A stretch of 64,000 bases of DNA, taken from assembly GCF_037042905.1 (NCBI RefSeq), contig NW_026974140.1, forward strand, positions 10,861,001 to 10,925,000, written 5' to 3'. Below the pieces are notes generated by a model, which was not told the origin of the DNA, ran no database searches, and was given only the letters and a program-made list of their open reading frames with translations. Made by a program: the position numbers and the translations under genes. Below are positions 12,501 to 22,623 of the stretch, one piece after another. Each line of letters opens with the position of its first letter. Within the stretch, counting starts at the first letter, position 1. Source of the DNA: Lytechinus pictus (Eukaryota > Echinodermata > Echinoidea > Temnopleuroida > Toxopneustidae).

Positions 12501-15500
12501 ATATATGTATGACATCACAAATCAAATAATTAAAATTCTAATAACTTTTTTATTCTTCTATGGACTTTTCTCAAACATTTGGCAATACATGTATATTTTA
12601 GTATTATTGTATGCACACCTCACATCCCAAGGTCACATCAGGCAAAAAAATATTTTTCATTTTTCAAGGGGGCTACACTACTTTTCACAAATTAACTAGT
12701 GCCTTAATCTGCAACATAGGATAACATTAAAATGGATGGTGACCTCCAGGGCTCCTCTTTTTGGTATCCAATTTTCTTTTGAGCATTTCAGGGGCAAAAT
12801 CACCCCCAGCCAATTTTTCCCTGGATCACATTGGGGGGGGGGGGGAATCATCCCCTGCCCCACCCCTGTAGTACTCCACCTGGATGCACTTGTGTACACT
12901 GTTTGCTAATGAATTAGATTTTAGGTACTTTACTGCACTGTTTGAGAAAAAGGATAGATGCTCTTCCAATGAAGCATTATTGTAATGAAGGTCAAGTTTA
13001 TACTGCACAGTCTTTGATTGTGTGGTTTCTAGGCAACCGTATACCATGTCTGGTGCACAACAATCACTGCATGACAATCAATCAATTCAATACTGCTCAG
13101 CTGATATCATTTCATTAATTTTCATTAATTCGATGATACAATAAATGTACACCATTGTACATATCTACATTGGACAATGAAACAAAAAGAAAGAAAAGAA
13201 ATCAAAATTTAAATTAGTACTGTATTTATTCTCTCCCACTTTTTGTCTCACCTGCATAGCAAAGTGAGACTATAGGCGCCGCTTTTCCGACGGCGGCGGC
13301 GTCAACACCAAATCTTAACCAAAGGTTAAGTTTTTGAAATGACAGCATAACTTAGAAATTATATGGACCTAGTTCATGAAACTTGGCCATAAGGTTAATC
13401 AAGTATTACTGAACATCCTGCCTGAGTTTCATGTCACATGACCAAGGTCAAAGGTCATTTAGGGTCAATGAACTTACATGTAGACCATGTTGGGGGAATC
13501 AACATCAAAATCTTAACCCAAGGTTAAGTTTTTGAAATGTCATCATAACTTAGAAAATATATGGACCTAGTTCATGAAACTTGGACATAAGGTTAATCAA
13601 GTATTACTGAACATCCTGCATGAGTTTCACGTCACATAACCAAGGTCAAAGGTCATTTAGGGTCAATGAACTATGGCCAAATTGGGGGTATCTGTTGAAT
13701 TACCATCATAACTTTGAAAGTTTATGGAGCTGATTCATGAAACTTAGACATGATAGTAATCAAGTATCACTAAACATCCTGTGCAAGTTTTAGGTCACAT
13801 GATTAAGGTCAAAGGTCATTTAGGGTCAATGAACTTTGGCCAAATTGGGGGTATTTGTTGAATTACCATCATAATAACTTTGAAAGTATATTGGTCTAGT
13901 TCATAAAACTTGGACATAAGAGTCGTCAAGTATCACTGAACATCTCATGCGAGTTTCAGGTCACATGACCAAAGTCAAAGGTCATTTAAGGTCATTGAAC
14001 TTTGGCCATTTTAGAGGTAATTATTGGATTGCTGTCATAACTTTCAAAGTTTATTGATATAGTGTATAAAATGTGGATATAGGGGTAATCAAGTATCACA
14101 GACAAGTTTTAGGTCACATTATCAAGGGCAAATGTCAACGAACGTAGTATTGTATCATATGAATGGTGTTTTTTTGTGAATAATTATTTAAAAAAAGGTT
14201 GTTTTTCAAAGTCAGCACAGCTGCTATATTGAATTGCGTGATGCAGGTGAGACCGCCAGAGGCATTCCACTTGTTATTTATAGTTTTTAATCAACATTTT
14301 TTTTTATATTTATAAGTTGAAGTTCATAATGATTCTTATTATCCATTAATAATCCATAGGAAAATCACATCTGTACTGCACATAGAATAATTTTTATGTG
14401 CAGTGTGGATGGTTATTGAATTAAAAATGCAAGGTAATGGAGAGGCATACATTAGATGCAAGGTACAGATCTCATGTTTTACCTGAATGAGATCAGAGAC
14501 CATGATGTTGCTGTGAATAATTGAGTTGGGTTGAACACAAAAGTCCACCCTCGGTTGTATGATTGATGAAAGGAACTCCAACTCCATTAGGACATCAAAC
14601 CAAAGTGTCATTACTATTGTTACTATGGTTACCTGTCTAAACAGACATCCACTTACATGTAGATTGGTACTGCATGATGTCAGAGACCTGGTTGAATTCA
14701 AATGAGGAATTAATCCAATTACTGGTGGTGGTGGTGGTGTTAATGGCTAATAACATGTTAATTACCTTCACGTTCGATCGTTTACTAGTAAACATATTAG
14801 AATCATATTCCTTGACCTCTTGACCTCTTCTGCTTTTTTTTCCACCCCGATGAACTCTTGTCTTTTTTCTTCATTTTTGTCTCGCCTGCATAGCAGAGCG
14901 AGACTATAGGCGCCGCTTTTCCGACGAAGGTTAAGTTTTTGAAATGACATCATAACTTAGAAAGTATATGGACCTAGTTCATGAAACTTGGGCATAAGGT
15001 TAATCAAGTATTAGTAACCATCCTGCGTGAGTTTCAGGTCACATGACCAAGGTCAAAGGTCATTTAGGGTCAATGAACTTTGGTCAAGTTGGGGGTATTT
15101 GTTGAATTACTATCATAACTTTGAAAATTTATGGATCTAGTTCATGAAACTTGGACATAAGAGTAATCGAGTATCACTGAACATCTTGTACGAGTTTCAG
15201 GTCACATGACCATGGTCAAAGGTCATTTAAGGTCAATGAACTTTGGCTGTGTTGGGGTATTTGTTGAATTACCATCCTAACTCTGAAGTTTATGGATCTA
15301 TTTCATAAAACTTGGGATATAAGAGTAATCAAGTATCACTAAACATCCCCTGTGAGTTTCAGGTCACAAAACCAAGGTCAAAGGTCAGTTAAGGTCAATA
15401 AACTTAGGCCATATGTTGGGGTAATTGTTGAATTGCCATCATAACTTTGAAAGTTTATGGATAGAGTGAATGAAATGTGGACATGGGTGTATTTGACCAT

Positions 15501-18500
15501 ATGAATGGTGTTTTTGTGAATGATTATTTTATAGTAGTTTTCAAAGCTAGCACTGCTGCTATATTAAATTGCGTAATGCAGGCGAGACTGCCGAGGCGTT
15601 CCACTTGTTATTTTCTTCTCCCCTTTTTGTTCTTTCTTTATCTTATTACTCGTGAACACTACACATCCCCAACTTGATTCTCCTTTTATGTACATTCTTC
15701 GAGTTACTAGTATGTACTTCATTTGGGTTTGTTGCTCGGATGATCGTGAATGTGAGTGCCCATAATTCATATGCGCATATTTGGCTGTAATGCATTAATT
15801 CTATGGGATCCAAAATTGAGGCTTGCTATCTCTCTCTCTACTTTCTATGCATCATTAATAATTTCTGCTCACATGTGCGGTCTGTTTGTACTGTATACAG
15901 GTTTAACTTTTTGTTAAAAAAAAGAATTATTTTACTCTCTGTTTCTTTTATTATGCATCCCTATTTTATTCATGTTCTCTCCCCCCATGAGAACTTAATA
16001 AATACATGGAGCTGAAATGATGTGAAGTATTAATGATGATGATAATGGTAATAATGATAATAATTATAGTAATAATGATAAAAGTGGCAATAATAATGAT
16101 AATAATAATAGCACTCGTACTTTATCCTCTTAACAGAATGGTGAAGTCACAATTTCTCTGGCTTCATTAAAATAAAAACTAAATCAAAAATAAATCTATA
16201 CAAGTAGAAATACAGAATTAATATGAATTTCGTCAAAATATTGTTTAATTTGTTTCTAAAATGTAAATATTGGATAAAATAATAATTCATTACACTGCTA
16301 ATCTGCAACAGATTTCTGTGCTTGTAAGAGTTTCAATTTCAGCGGTCTGACCTAAACCGGAATTAATTTGGTTTCTTCTTGTAGCAAATCTTGAAGCGTA
16401 TTGAGGCAGCGAGGGCTACTCCTCAAGTGAAGAAGGACGCACTAATGAAAGATTATCATCAGCAGATGCAGTATGCTACACAGGTCTCCAAGACCCCTGG
16501 AGGACCTCCTAGATCGAGACCATCCAGTGCCAAGCGATCAGGTATTAAACACACAACTCTTAAATTTGATTACAATTGTGTAGGAAAATCAAAATTAGAA
16601 TTTAAACTTTGCCTACATGTCAGTGAAGGTAGAACCCCAGGTGGTGGTTTCATAAAGCTGTTCATAAATGACAACTGGGGACTGTTTCATGAAAGTTGTC
16701 AGCACTGACAAGTTGTCTTTCTCTGACAGTTACCATAGTAACAGTCAGAGGCCAGTGCCTTTCAGCCAATCAGAACCAAGGATTTCACTGAAATTGTCAG
16801 CACTGACAAGTTTGCTGACAACTTTCATGAAACACCCACCTGGCTTTACCTCAGACTGGTGACCCTTTTTTGTGTGTTTAATGATATCTAACTATGATAA
16901 CTAATTATGTAGTTGACATTCTAAGAACAGGTTTCAGTGCTTAAAGTTGTGCTTAACTTTACGAACAGCTTTATGAAACTCATCCTGGACCCCGTCTTAC
17001 AAAGAGTTACGATTGGAGTTACGATTGATCCAATCAATCGTAACTCTATGGAAATCCATCAGTGTCATAATTTTTTCAACAGCAAATGTGCACAATGTCC
17101 TTTGTAAACAAAGAGAAGCACAGTGAATTTTCAAGACAACGATGAATGCATGAATATACATAATACCTAGAAATATTTTGAACAAACATGCATAAATAGA
17201 TGTTGACATTGCTGGCTGTCCATAGTTGCGATATATCGGATCAACCGCAACTCTTTGTAAGACGGGGCCCTGGTGTAGTGATCACGCATACCCAATAAAT
17301 CAGCGAAATATTGGGAGTGACCTGTGGTGGTTTGAGTGACTCACTTTTTGCTTCTCATGCATAGGTGATGCCAAATTAATGATATTATGATAATATTAAT
17401 GATTATCTCTTTTGTTTATGTTAAAGCTCGTCTTCAGTTTTGGTAAATCCCCCCACAAGTGCATGTCGCTATTTCATTACAAGTTTACATTCATGCATGT
17501 GCCCCAAAACGGTTGTGGTGTGAAGGTTATAAAATAGAGATGTGTGTTATTGGATATATCTATTGATTTTACATCATAACTTAATTTGATCGAATGGCTG
17601 ATCAAAATAGAATATCTGCCTGTTTTGTCTTCTTTAACACCTTTTCAAGCATGGTATGATTATAATCTTTTTATAAGTAGCCTTCTGATATCTAATTATT
17701 AAAGATGTAAACTAGTGCTCACATGGTTATTTTAAATAAAAATAAAACCATTACAGAGAGGGGGGGGGGCTAGATTAAAATTTAAATCTTAAACCACCAT
17801 GTTCTAATTCTAATTAAAGTGCATTTGACGACTACTACGGTAACATAAAATTGTAATGTTCGATGATACTTGAGTTTTGTTCACATTACTGCCCCTTTAG
17901 CTAAGCCAAAGACAAGCTTTAAAGTAGAACATATTCCATTAGTTCTATCAGAACCAACTTTTGCATGATTGACTATATATTATTACATGTACTCAGATTG
18001 TACTGTACATGTAGTTGTATTGGACATTTTTGGACTCCACAAGGCACAACAAAATAATTTTGTCTGGAGAGATTGCCAACTTAAATACATCTTCTTTGGC
18101 CAAACCTAATGACTTTTTCCCAACCACCCGATTTTGCTGAGTTTGTCTTCATTTCCTTTGAGAGAAAAAACAAAACAATGAACTTTTGACATTTCATTTA
18201 AAAAATCAAATTATTTGGGGGATATTCTTTGAGCAGACAGTTTGTTCTTTACATTTTGTGCAAAAAGTTGCATATCTCTTGGCTGTCAGTATACTCTTTG
18301 ATCACTGTAAACAAAATAAAATTTTCTTTTGTCTTTAATTGGGGGGGGGGGGGGTCCAAGTTGACAACAAATGAATTGACAATTATGCTATATTTGTTTG
18401 ATTTTTCTGAAATTTGTCACTTCATTTCTCCTGTGTGTTTAACATAGGTAAAGCATACAGCACCAGTGGGATGAACAGGGCATCAAGTATGTCTAGTCTT

Positions 18501-18629
18501 GGTACAGAGTTCAGTGCAGACACCTTTACTTCATCAAGTACTAGCCGCTCTCGACCCAGGAGTGCAAAATGGTCTGGATATAAAGCTGGTAGACCTGCGT
18601 GGGATGAACGCTTCTACCTTGATGATTAA
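5299..18629 (+). CDS. CFAP97: Cilia- and flagella-associated protein 97 (three coding exons)
   Basis: Coding exons 5299-6519, 16385-16541 and 18448-18629 join in frame to 519 aa, close to the length of vertebrate CFAP97 (KIAA1430, about 530 aa). Recognisable family blocks are an N-terminal acidic/aromatic FDFFDEG segment, a long Ser/Arg/Asp-rich disordered region, a TDVSPLQSP block, a MSFSNDEVKRIDRDNRRLL block, an HSAVRRQRDQRKIEIEN block that runs across intron 1 into QILKRIEAA, and a basic tail. Family members (hemingway in flies) are linked to motile cilia and sperm axonemes; the molecular role is poorly defined. The start is the ATG at 5299; the reading frame stays open 12 nt upstream to a TTG, which is not a plausible animal start. 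The introns are 9.9 kb and 1.9 kb and full of transposons. No enzymatic motif is visible. Confidence 0.9.
6900..7053 (-). mobile_element. 3' UTR and tail of the intact LINE
   Basis: Follows the LINE stop codon on the minus strand and ends in a short GAAGAAGAAG / CAACAACAA microsatellite (plus strand 6909-6931). This fits CR1/L2-group elements, which end in short repeats rather than poly(A). Confidence 0.6.
7054..10305 (-). mobile_element. Intact CR1/Jockey-group LINE ORF (PHD-EN-RT)
   Basis: An uninterrupted 1083-aa ORF of a non-LTR retrotransposon, antisense within CFAP97 intron 1. In order: an N-terminal PHD-type zinc finger (CGAC, CDGVC, WFHAHC, CNMC; residues about 9-60), a linker, an apurinic-type endonuclease (about 138-360) with LNVNCQSI, GTESW, GDFNLPGWNW and SDHDCPLI, and a reverse transcriptase (about 590-880) with NYRPISLT, MDFSKAFDKV, GVPQGSVLGP and the FADD catalytic box, then YLGVTI and a C-terminal domain. 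All catalytic signatures I know are present, so it is young and possibly active. ATG 10305 has no competing upstream start. The superfamily (CR1, L2 or Crack) cannot be settled by eye. Confidence 0.93.
10541..11020 (-). repeat. Two imperfect direct repeats, likely LINE 5' UTR monomers
   Basis: The segment starting CTCTTGACTGCTAAC at 10541 recurs at 10808. Shared landmarks include GCTGAGAAGACA or similar, CTGGAAATACACCTT, CCAACAAAAT and GATGAAGGGTGATTTC (10774 and 11008). Unit about 235-267 bp with indels. The repeats lie immediately 5' of the LINE ORF on its strand. Confidence 0.6.
11021..13240. other. CFAP97 intron 1, mostly unique AT-rich sequence
   Basis: No exon, RNA gene or complete transposon is supported. 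It includes a short (CA)n at 11060-11073 and a G-run at about 12832-12845 within G/C-run-rich text typical of degraded elements here. Confidence 0.5.
13241..14278 (+). mobile_element. Non-autonomous element with tandem repeats and DR1 sites, copy 1
   Basis: Ends are inverted: GTCTCACCTGCAT (13245) and ATGCAGGTGAGAC (14241-14253). The left end also folds on itself (GTCTCAC...GTGAGAC), followed by GGCGCCGCTTTTCCGACGGC. The interior is 4-5 diverged units of about 163-198 bp with TCATGAAACTTGGACATAAG and AGGTCACATGACCAAGGTCA blocks. Exact AGGTCAAAGGTCA occurs at 13445, 13643 and 13806, decaying at 13972 and about 14124. The architecture (hairpin end plus internal tandem repeats) recalls Helentron-associated or pearl-like elements; that assignment is tentative. 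Confidence 0.7.
14279..14873. other. CFAP97 intron 1 spacer between two repeat elements
   Basis: About 600 bp of unique AT-rich DNA with a (GGT)n-like run at about 14726-14740. No gene seen. Confidence 0.45.
14874..15612 (+). mobile_element. Non-autonomous element with tandem repeats and DR1 sites, copy 2
   Basis: Same family as 13241-14278. Ends GTCTCGCCTGCAT (14879-14891) and ATGCAGGCGAGAC (15576-15588), with the left-end hairpin GTCTCGC...GCGAGAC. About three tandem units. DR1 sites: exact at 15050 and 15375, one mismatch at 15213. The GGCGGCGGCGTC stretch of copy 1 is missing. Confidence 0.7.
15613..16384. other. CFAP97 intron 1, 3' part
   Basis: Contains an AT-rich trinucleotide-like stretch (GATGATAATGGTAATAATGATAATAAT-type, about 16020-16110) and the branch/pyrimidine region of the exon 2 acceptor. 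No other feature is supported. Confidence 0.45.
16385..16541 (+). CDS. CFAP97: CFAP97 coding exon 2
   Basis: The acceptor is a pyrimidine-rich tract ending TTCTTGTAG|CAA. It encodes QILKRIEAARATPQ then DYHQQMQYATQ, matching the LLKRLEAVKPT and MDYHRNM blocks of vertebrate CFAP97. The donor is TCAG|GTATTA, phase 1. Confidence 0.9.
16632..16984. mobile_element. MITE with GGTTTCATAAAGCTGTTC ends, nested insertion inside
   Basis: Left GGTTTCATAAAGCTGTTCAT (about 16639) and right GAACAGCTTTATGAAAC (about 16963-16979) are inverted repeats. A second foldback (16683-16834) lies inside. Located in CFAP97 intron 2. Confidence 0.6.
16683..16834. mobile_element. Nested foldback MITE carrying an X-box-like palindrome
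   Basis: Inverted ends TGTTTCATGAAAGTTGTCAG (16682) and CTGACAACTTTCATGAAACA (to 16834). The central part contains GTTACCATAGTAAC (16729-16742), a perfect palindrome that fits the RFX X-box consensus. Confidence 0.65.
16987..17270. mobile_element. 284-bp MITE with CCCCGTCTTACAAAGAGTT ends
   Basis: Left GGACCCCGTCTTACAAAGAG and right CTCTTTGTAAGACGGGGCCC form inverted ends. The left end holds an additional small palindrome (TTACGATTGATCC...). In CFAP97 intron 2. Confidence 0.7.
17271..18447. other. CFAP97 intron 2, remaining part
   Basis: AT-rich unique sequence with G-runs at 17759-17769 and 18340-18353. No exon is supported apart from the acceptor at 18447. Confidence 0.45.
18448..18629 (+). 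CDS. CFAP97: CFAP97 coding exon 3 (C-terminus)
   Basis: The acceptor is AACATAG|GT, phase 1, completing a Gly codon. It encodes a Ser/Arg-rich tail ending WDERFYLDD and a TAA stop at 18627-18629. The lower-complexity tail parallels the Ser-rich C-terminus of vertebrate homologues. Confidence 0.85.
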
Positions 18630-18808
18630 ATGTAAAAGGATGTGTTTCATATCAAAGTGTGAATGTTTGATTGGGAATTTAGCCCCTGGTTGGAATCAGC
18701 ACCGCTTGAATTTCATTTGTGTGATTGAGAGGAGACCTCAATGAAACAGTCCATATTTAAAAATGAGCCCTATGGGAATTTTTGCCTCAACATGTATGGC
18801 AATTGCCG

Positions 18809-19194
18809 TCAGTGGCAGATCCAGAATTTCTAAGGGGAGGTGGCCTAAACAGTCACCCCCTTAGAAATTAAATGACAAGCATGGTTAAAGATTTGTTAAC
18901 AATTTTCGGCATTAGTCCTATTTGTTTAAGATCGCTATGCTCGATCTGTAGTGAAAATTTGTTAATTATAATTTCCTCCTATTAAAGCCTCTTTATTTAC
19001 AAGGTTACTTGCTACTTTCCTGTCATTTTTTGTCAAGCGCCCCCCCCCCCAAAAAAAAAAGTCACTTTAATTACACCCCCTGAGTCAATGTGGATGGAGG
19101 GGAATGTACTCAGAATTATTGGGGGAATTTTCATACACTCTTTTCTATTGTATTTTTAAACAATATCAACCCCCCCTTCCCGATCTGCCACTGA
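18809..19194. mobile_element. MITE-like element with TCAGTGGCAGATC ends
   Basis: TCAGTGGCAGATC (18809) and GATCTGCCACTGA (to 19194) are perfect inverted ends. The interior has C-runs and A-runs. Probably in the CFAP97 3' UTR or just past it. Confidence 0.55.
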
Positions 19195-20654
19195 TTGCTC
19201 ATGCCCTATTATGTTGTAGTACAACTTACATGGAAGGTTGATTTTGTGGTTCAAAATATGCGGGGGTTGGGATTAGTGTTTTGGTTTTGTTTAGCGTTAC
19301 TTGGCGTAACATTTACACATACACAAAAATAAATGTCAGTCCCTTTAACAAATGCACAGGGATCATTTCCAATTTCCTGAAATCAATGTGTGAGGGAGTG
19401 AAGCAACCGAGGGGTGTCACCCATTTTACAGCATGGATTTTTTTTCTTTTTGGTTTTTTCGAGAGGATCATGGATTCTGAATGAACTGCATGTACACACA
19501 CACAAGTGTGTACATTATGGATAGAGAGAATGGAAGCATTCCTATATTTGCACACTTGCAGAGATGAGAAAATATATATTTTTTTTTGAAATGCGGCATC
19601 CATGATTATCAGTCTTTTGAAGTTTGTTACTCTGCTTCATTTTGGTGTTCTATACATGTATTCATCACTTCCTAAAAGGCAACAAAAATAATCTCCAAAA
19701 CTGCACATTAACTCAAAATGTATTCATACGTTTATAGGGACCTGATAACATACCACATATCATTTGGCTAATACTCAACTTGTCTTTCAAATAAGTTCTA
19801 CAAGTCTCGACTCTATTGTATTAATCATTGTGCCTTTTTGTGTGGAGCCATTCAAAGTAATTTCAGTAAAATCAGATCAGTTATTGCATACCTGCTTTAG
19901 ATTTAAGTATATGTTCTTGTAATGTGCAACAAGTAAAATATGTCTAAATAGTAAATGTGACATCTCAGAAAAGTTTGAGATTATTCTTTGTCTCTGAATA
20001 AAACCAGTAATAGTCATTTCAAAGTCATATTCATATGAATACTGTAAGATTTTTTTTTTCACTAGGTAGGGGCATTCTCGAGAAATTGTTTTTGATATAG
20101 GGCCACGTAAGACAAAAATTAGTATTGTAATTAAATGGATGATTACGCATATTAATTGATTTTATCAATCATAAAAATTGATCTAACAATCAAAAAGTTT
20201 TGTCTTGCAGAGCATCAGTGTCTTGTGGAAACCTTTGTATTGTGATATTGTTGAATGGTTTTAATTGTGTTGAACTTTATTTAAGACAGGACTATTATAT
20301 AAGTAGCAAAAAGTAAAACTTGGCATTGTTTAGCAATATTCATCTGCAATAGTATTGTGATAGCTCGGTATTTCAATTTTTGCATCTAGCCATTTGAATA
20401 GAAACATGTTTTGTTCCTGATTTCCATTTGAAAATGAACAGTACATTTACGTTTGTTTAATAAATTCACAGTACAATTGAATAAATAGAGCAGATTCCTT
20501 GTATATTTAGATATTCTTAACTTTATTAACAAATCACATGTACATTATATGACAAATTCTTCCATATAAATGATGATCTTTGATATATTTCTTTTCAATC
20601 CTACAGTCACACCCCCCCTGCAACTGCTTAAATAAATCCCATTGTATGAAAATT

Positions 20655-20882
20655 AAGGCTCTGTCACAACGTTCCGTGCAAGCCATGTGGGTGATTGCCC
20701 GCATCAAAGCTTTGAACATGTTCAAAACTTTTCTGTGTGCAAATCAGACTCGCGTGCACTTCTGAAGGCAACTGCATGTCACATACGTGCGAGATACTGT
20801 CAATGCGGGCAACCTGTGGGTAGCAAAAATATTTTCGCAAGTCACACGCAATGCTTGCACGGAATGATGTAACAGAGCCTTT
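20655..20882. mobile_element. MITE family A, copy 1
   Basis: Ends AAGGCTCTGTCACAACGTTC and the inverted GGAATGATGTAACAGAGCCTTT. The interior (AAATCAGACTCGCGTGCACTTCTG, GAGATACTGTC) matches the copy at 28700-28936. Length about 228 bp. Confidence 0.7.
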
Positions 20883-22557
20883 AGTAATTATTATTTCTAT
20901 CAATAATACTTGATTTTTACCCTCTTACTGAGCTATGATGCCATTGGTGGTAGAGTTTAATCATAAAGATATGTATTATACAAAATGCCTCTGATACTGT
21001 AATTTAATGTTTAGAGTCCAATCTCTTCATTATTGTAAACCATTAGCAACTGCCATAGTGTTATAATAATTATTGTAATGAAAATAAAAATATTTTATCA
21101 GCTGTTTCAGTATTAAATGTATATGTCACAGGAAATAAAAGTAAAAGTAGAAAAGGACATAAATATGCAAAATGAAAAAGTTACAATTCCATCTGGGCCC
21201 CATTGCACAGAAAATACAAGCATGGTAAACGTTACCATCCATTGGTGACTTCCATTGAATCCTTGTTTTGGATTGACTGTTGAGCTTTGTTACCATGGTA
21301 GTTGCAAGTGGATGACAGAGTTATCATGATTTAGAACATTAATTATAAATCAACATTATAAAATTTTATAACCAATGTTACAATGTTTGTAATGTATCTC
21401 ATGTAAATAAGATCTCTATATGTGCTTGCTTTGCTTGCTGTGTGGATTATACATGTTGCAATCAAAATCAATTCAATGTCCCTGTTGAGTTATTCTTGTC
21501 ACCTGTCTGTTCCATCCTGCAACAATGAAAGAAAGAAAGAGAGATAAAAAGATAGAAAGACAGATAGTTACATAGACATTGGAAGAGAGAGGAGGGGAAA
21601 GATAGAAAAGTGAGAGGGATTGATAAAAAAGATAAAGAGAGAGATGGATGAGACAGAAATGTGAAAGCATTAATAAGCAATATCAATAATTTGAAATGAT
21701 TAAGGAGAAAGAGAGTACCTAGGTAGAATAAATTCAGAAAGAAATTCCATATTTTCAATTACGAAAAACGCCCTTGATAATAAAATTGCATTTTAAGAGT
21801 GAAAGGGCATCAAAAAGTTGAGAAGTAGAAGTGGCAATCACTGATGGCTGTAAGTCCAGACATTGCATTGCACTGAAGGCCTTTGTGTACAGTATGAAGA
21901 TGCAGAGTACATGATGCTAAACAATTGATATCCAACTGTCAACATTGATTAAAATGACACAGGCTTTGTCAGTGGTACATTGGTATTCCATTATTTCTAT
22001 TGATCATAACAGTCCAAGTATACAGTAGTGATTTTTTAGATGGGTACACCCTATCCTTTACACGATCATTGTATTTTACTCCACCTTAACTTGTTTTATA
22101 TCCTTAACTTATAATTCCTTAACTTGTTTTATATCGTATTATGGAAAATCAAAATGATACAAACATTAGCAAACAGGTGACTATTACAATACTGAAGTCA
22201 TCTCTTGAGACCACAGAGATCTGTTTAATTTAATAGTATGTGTTGCAAGGATATATTTGCAATCAACCGCAGATTCTCAGTTGCAAATTTACAATCAATA
22301 GATCAAATCAGATTACACTCCCTGTTGCAAGAATCGGTTCAGAAATCAATCACAAAATTACAATTGATTTAGGGACTGAAAATAGACTTGCAATTGATCG
22401 CAAGTTTCTTGCAAAGCCCCATTTGACGAACTCCATCTTAGAAGATGTTATTAACATGTTTTGCATATTCTAGTCTGTGATAATGCTCTTGAGTTTATTG
22501 GACTAGAATGAAAAGTGAAATTATGCAGTCTACTCTATGTGGGACTAACAATGTATA

Positions 22558-22623
22558 TCATACCTCTGTTTTCACTTGTTTTGTTTTCTCTACAAATTCC
22601 CATGTGGCTGATGCTCCCCGATC
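22558..22623 (-). CDS. CARS2: CARS2 coding exon 13 (C-terminus)
   Basis: Encodes [21 protein letters not shown] and a TGA stop at 22558-22560, matching the DRSS..STWELL end of human CARS2. The acceptor is TTCCTTAG|GAT. The 3' UTR lies below 22558; a TTTATT (AATAAA on this strand) at 22494-22499 is a candidate poly(A) signal. Confidence 0.9.
   Translation of the reverse strand, partial: DRGASATWEFVEKTKQVKTEV

Larger units (their letters stand above)
18630..22557. other. Convergent 3' flanks of CFAP97 and CARS2
   Basis: Holds the 3' UTRs of both genes, with unknown ends. AATAAA on the + strand at 19328-19333, 19997-20002 and around 20459-20481 are candidate CFAP97 poly(A) signals; none has a clear edge over the others. 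The interval also holds two MITEs (listed) and a purine-rich GA tract at about 21524-21660. No further coding exon is seen. Confidence 0.5.
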
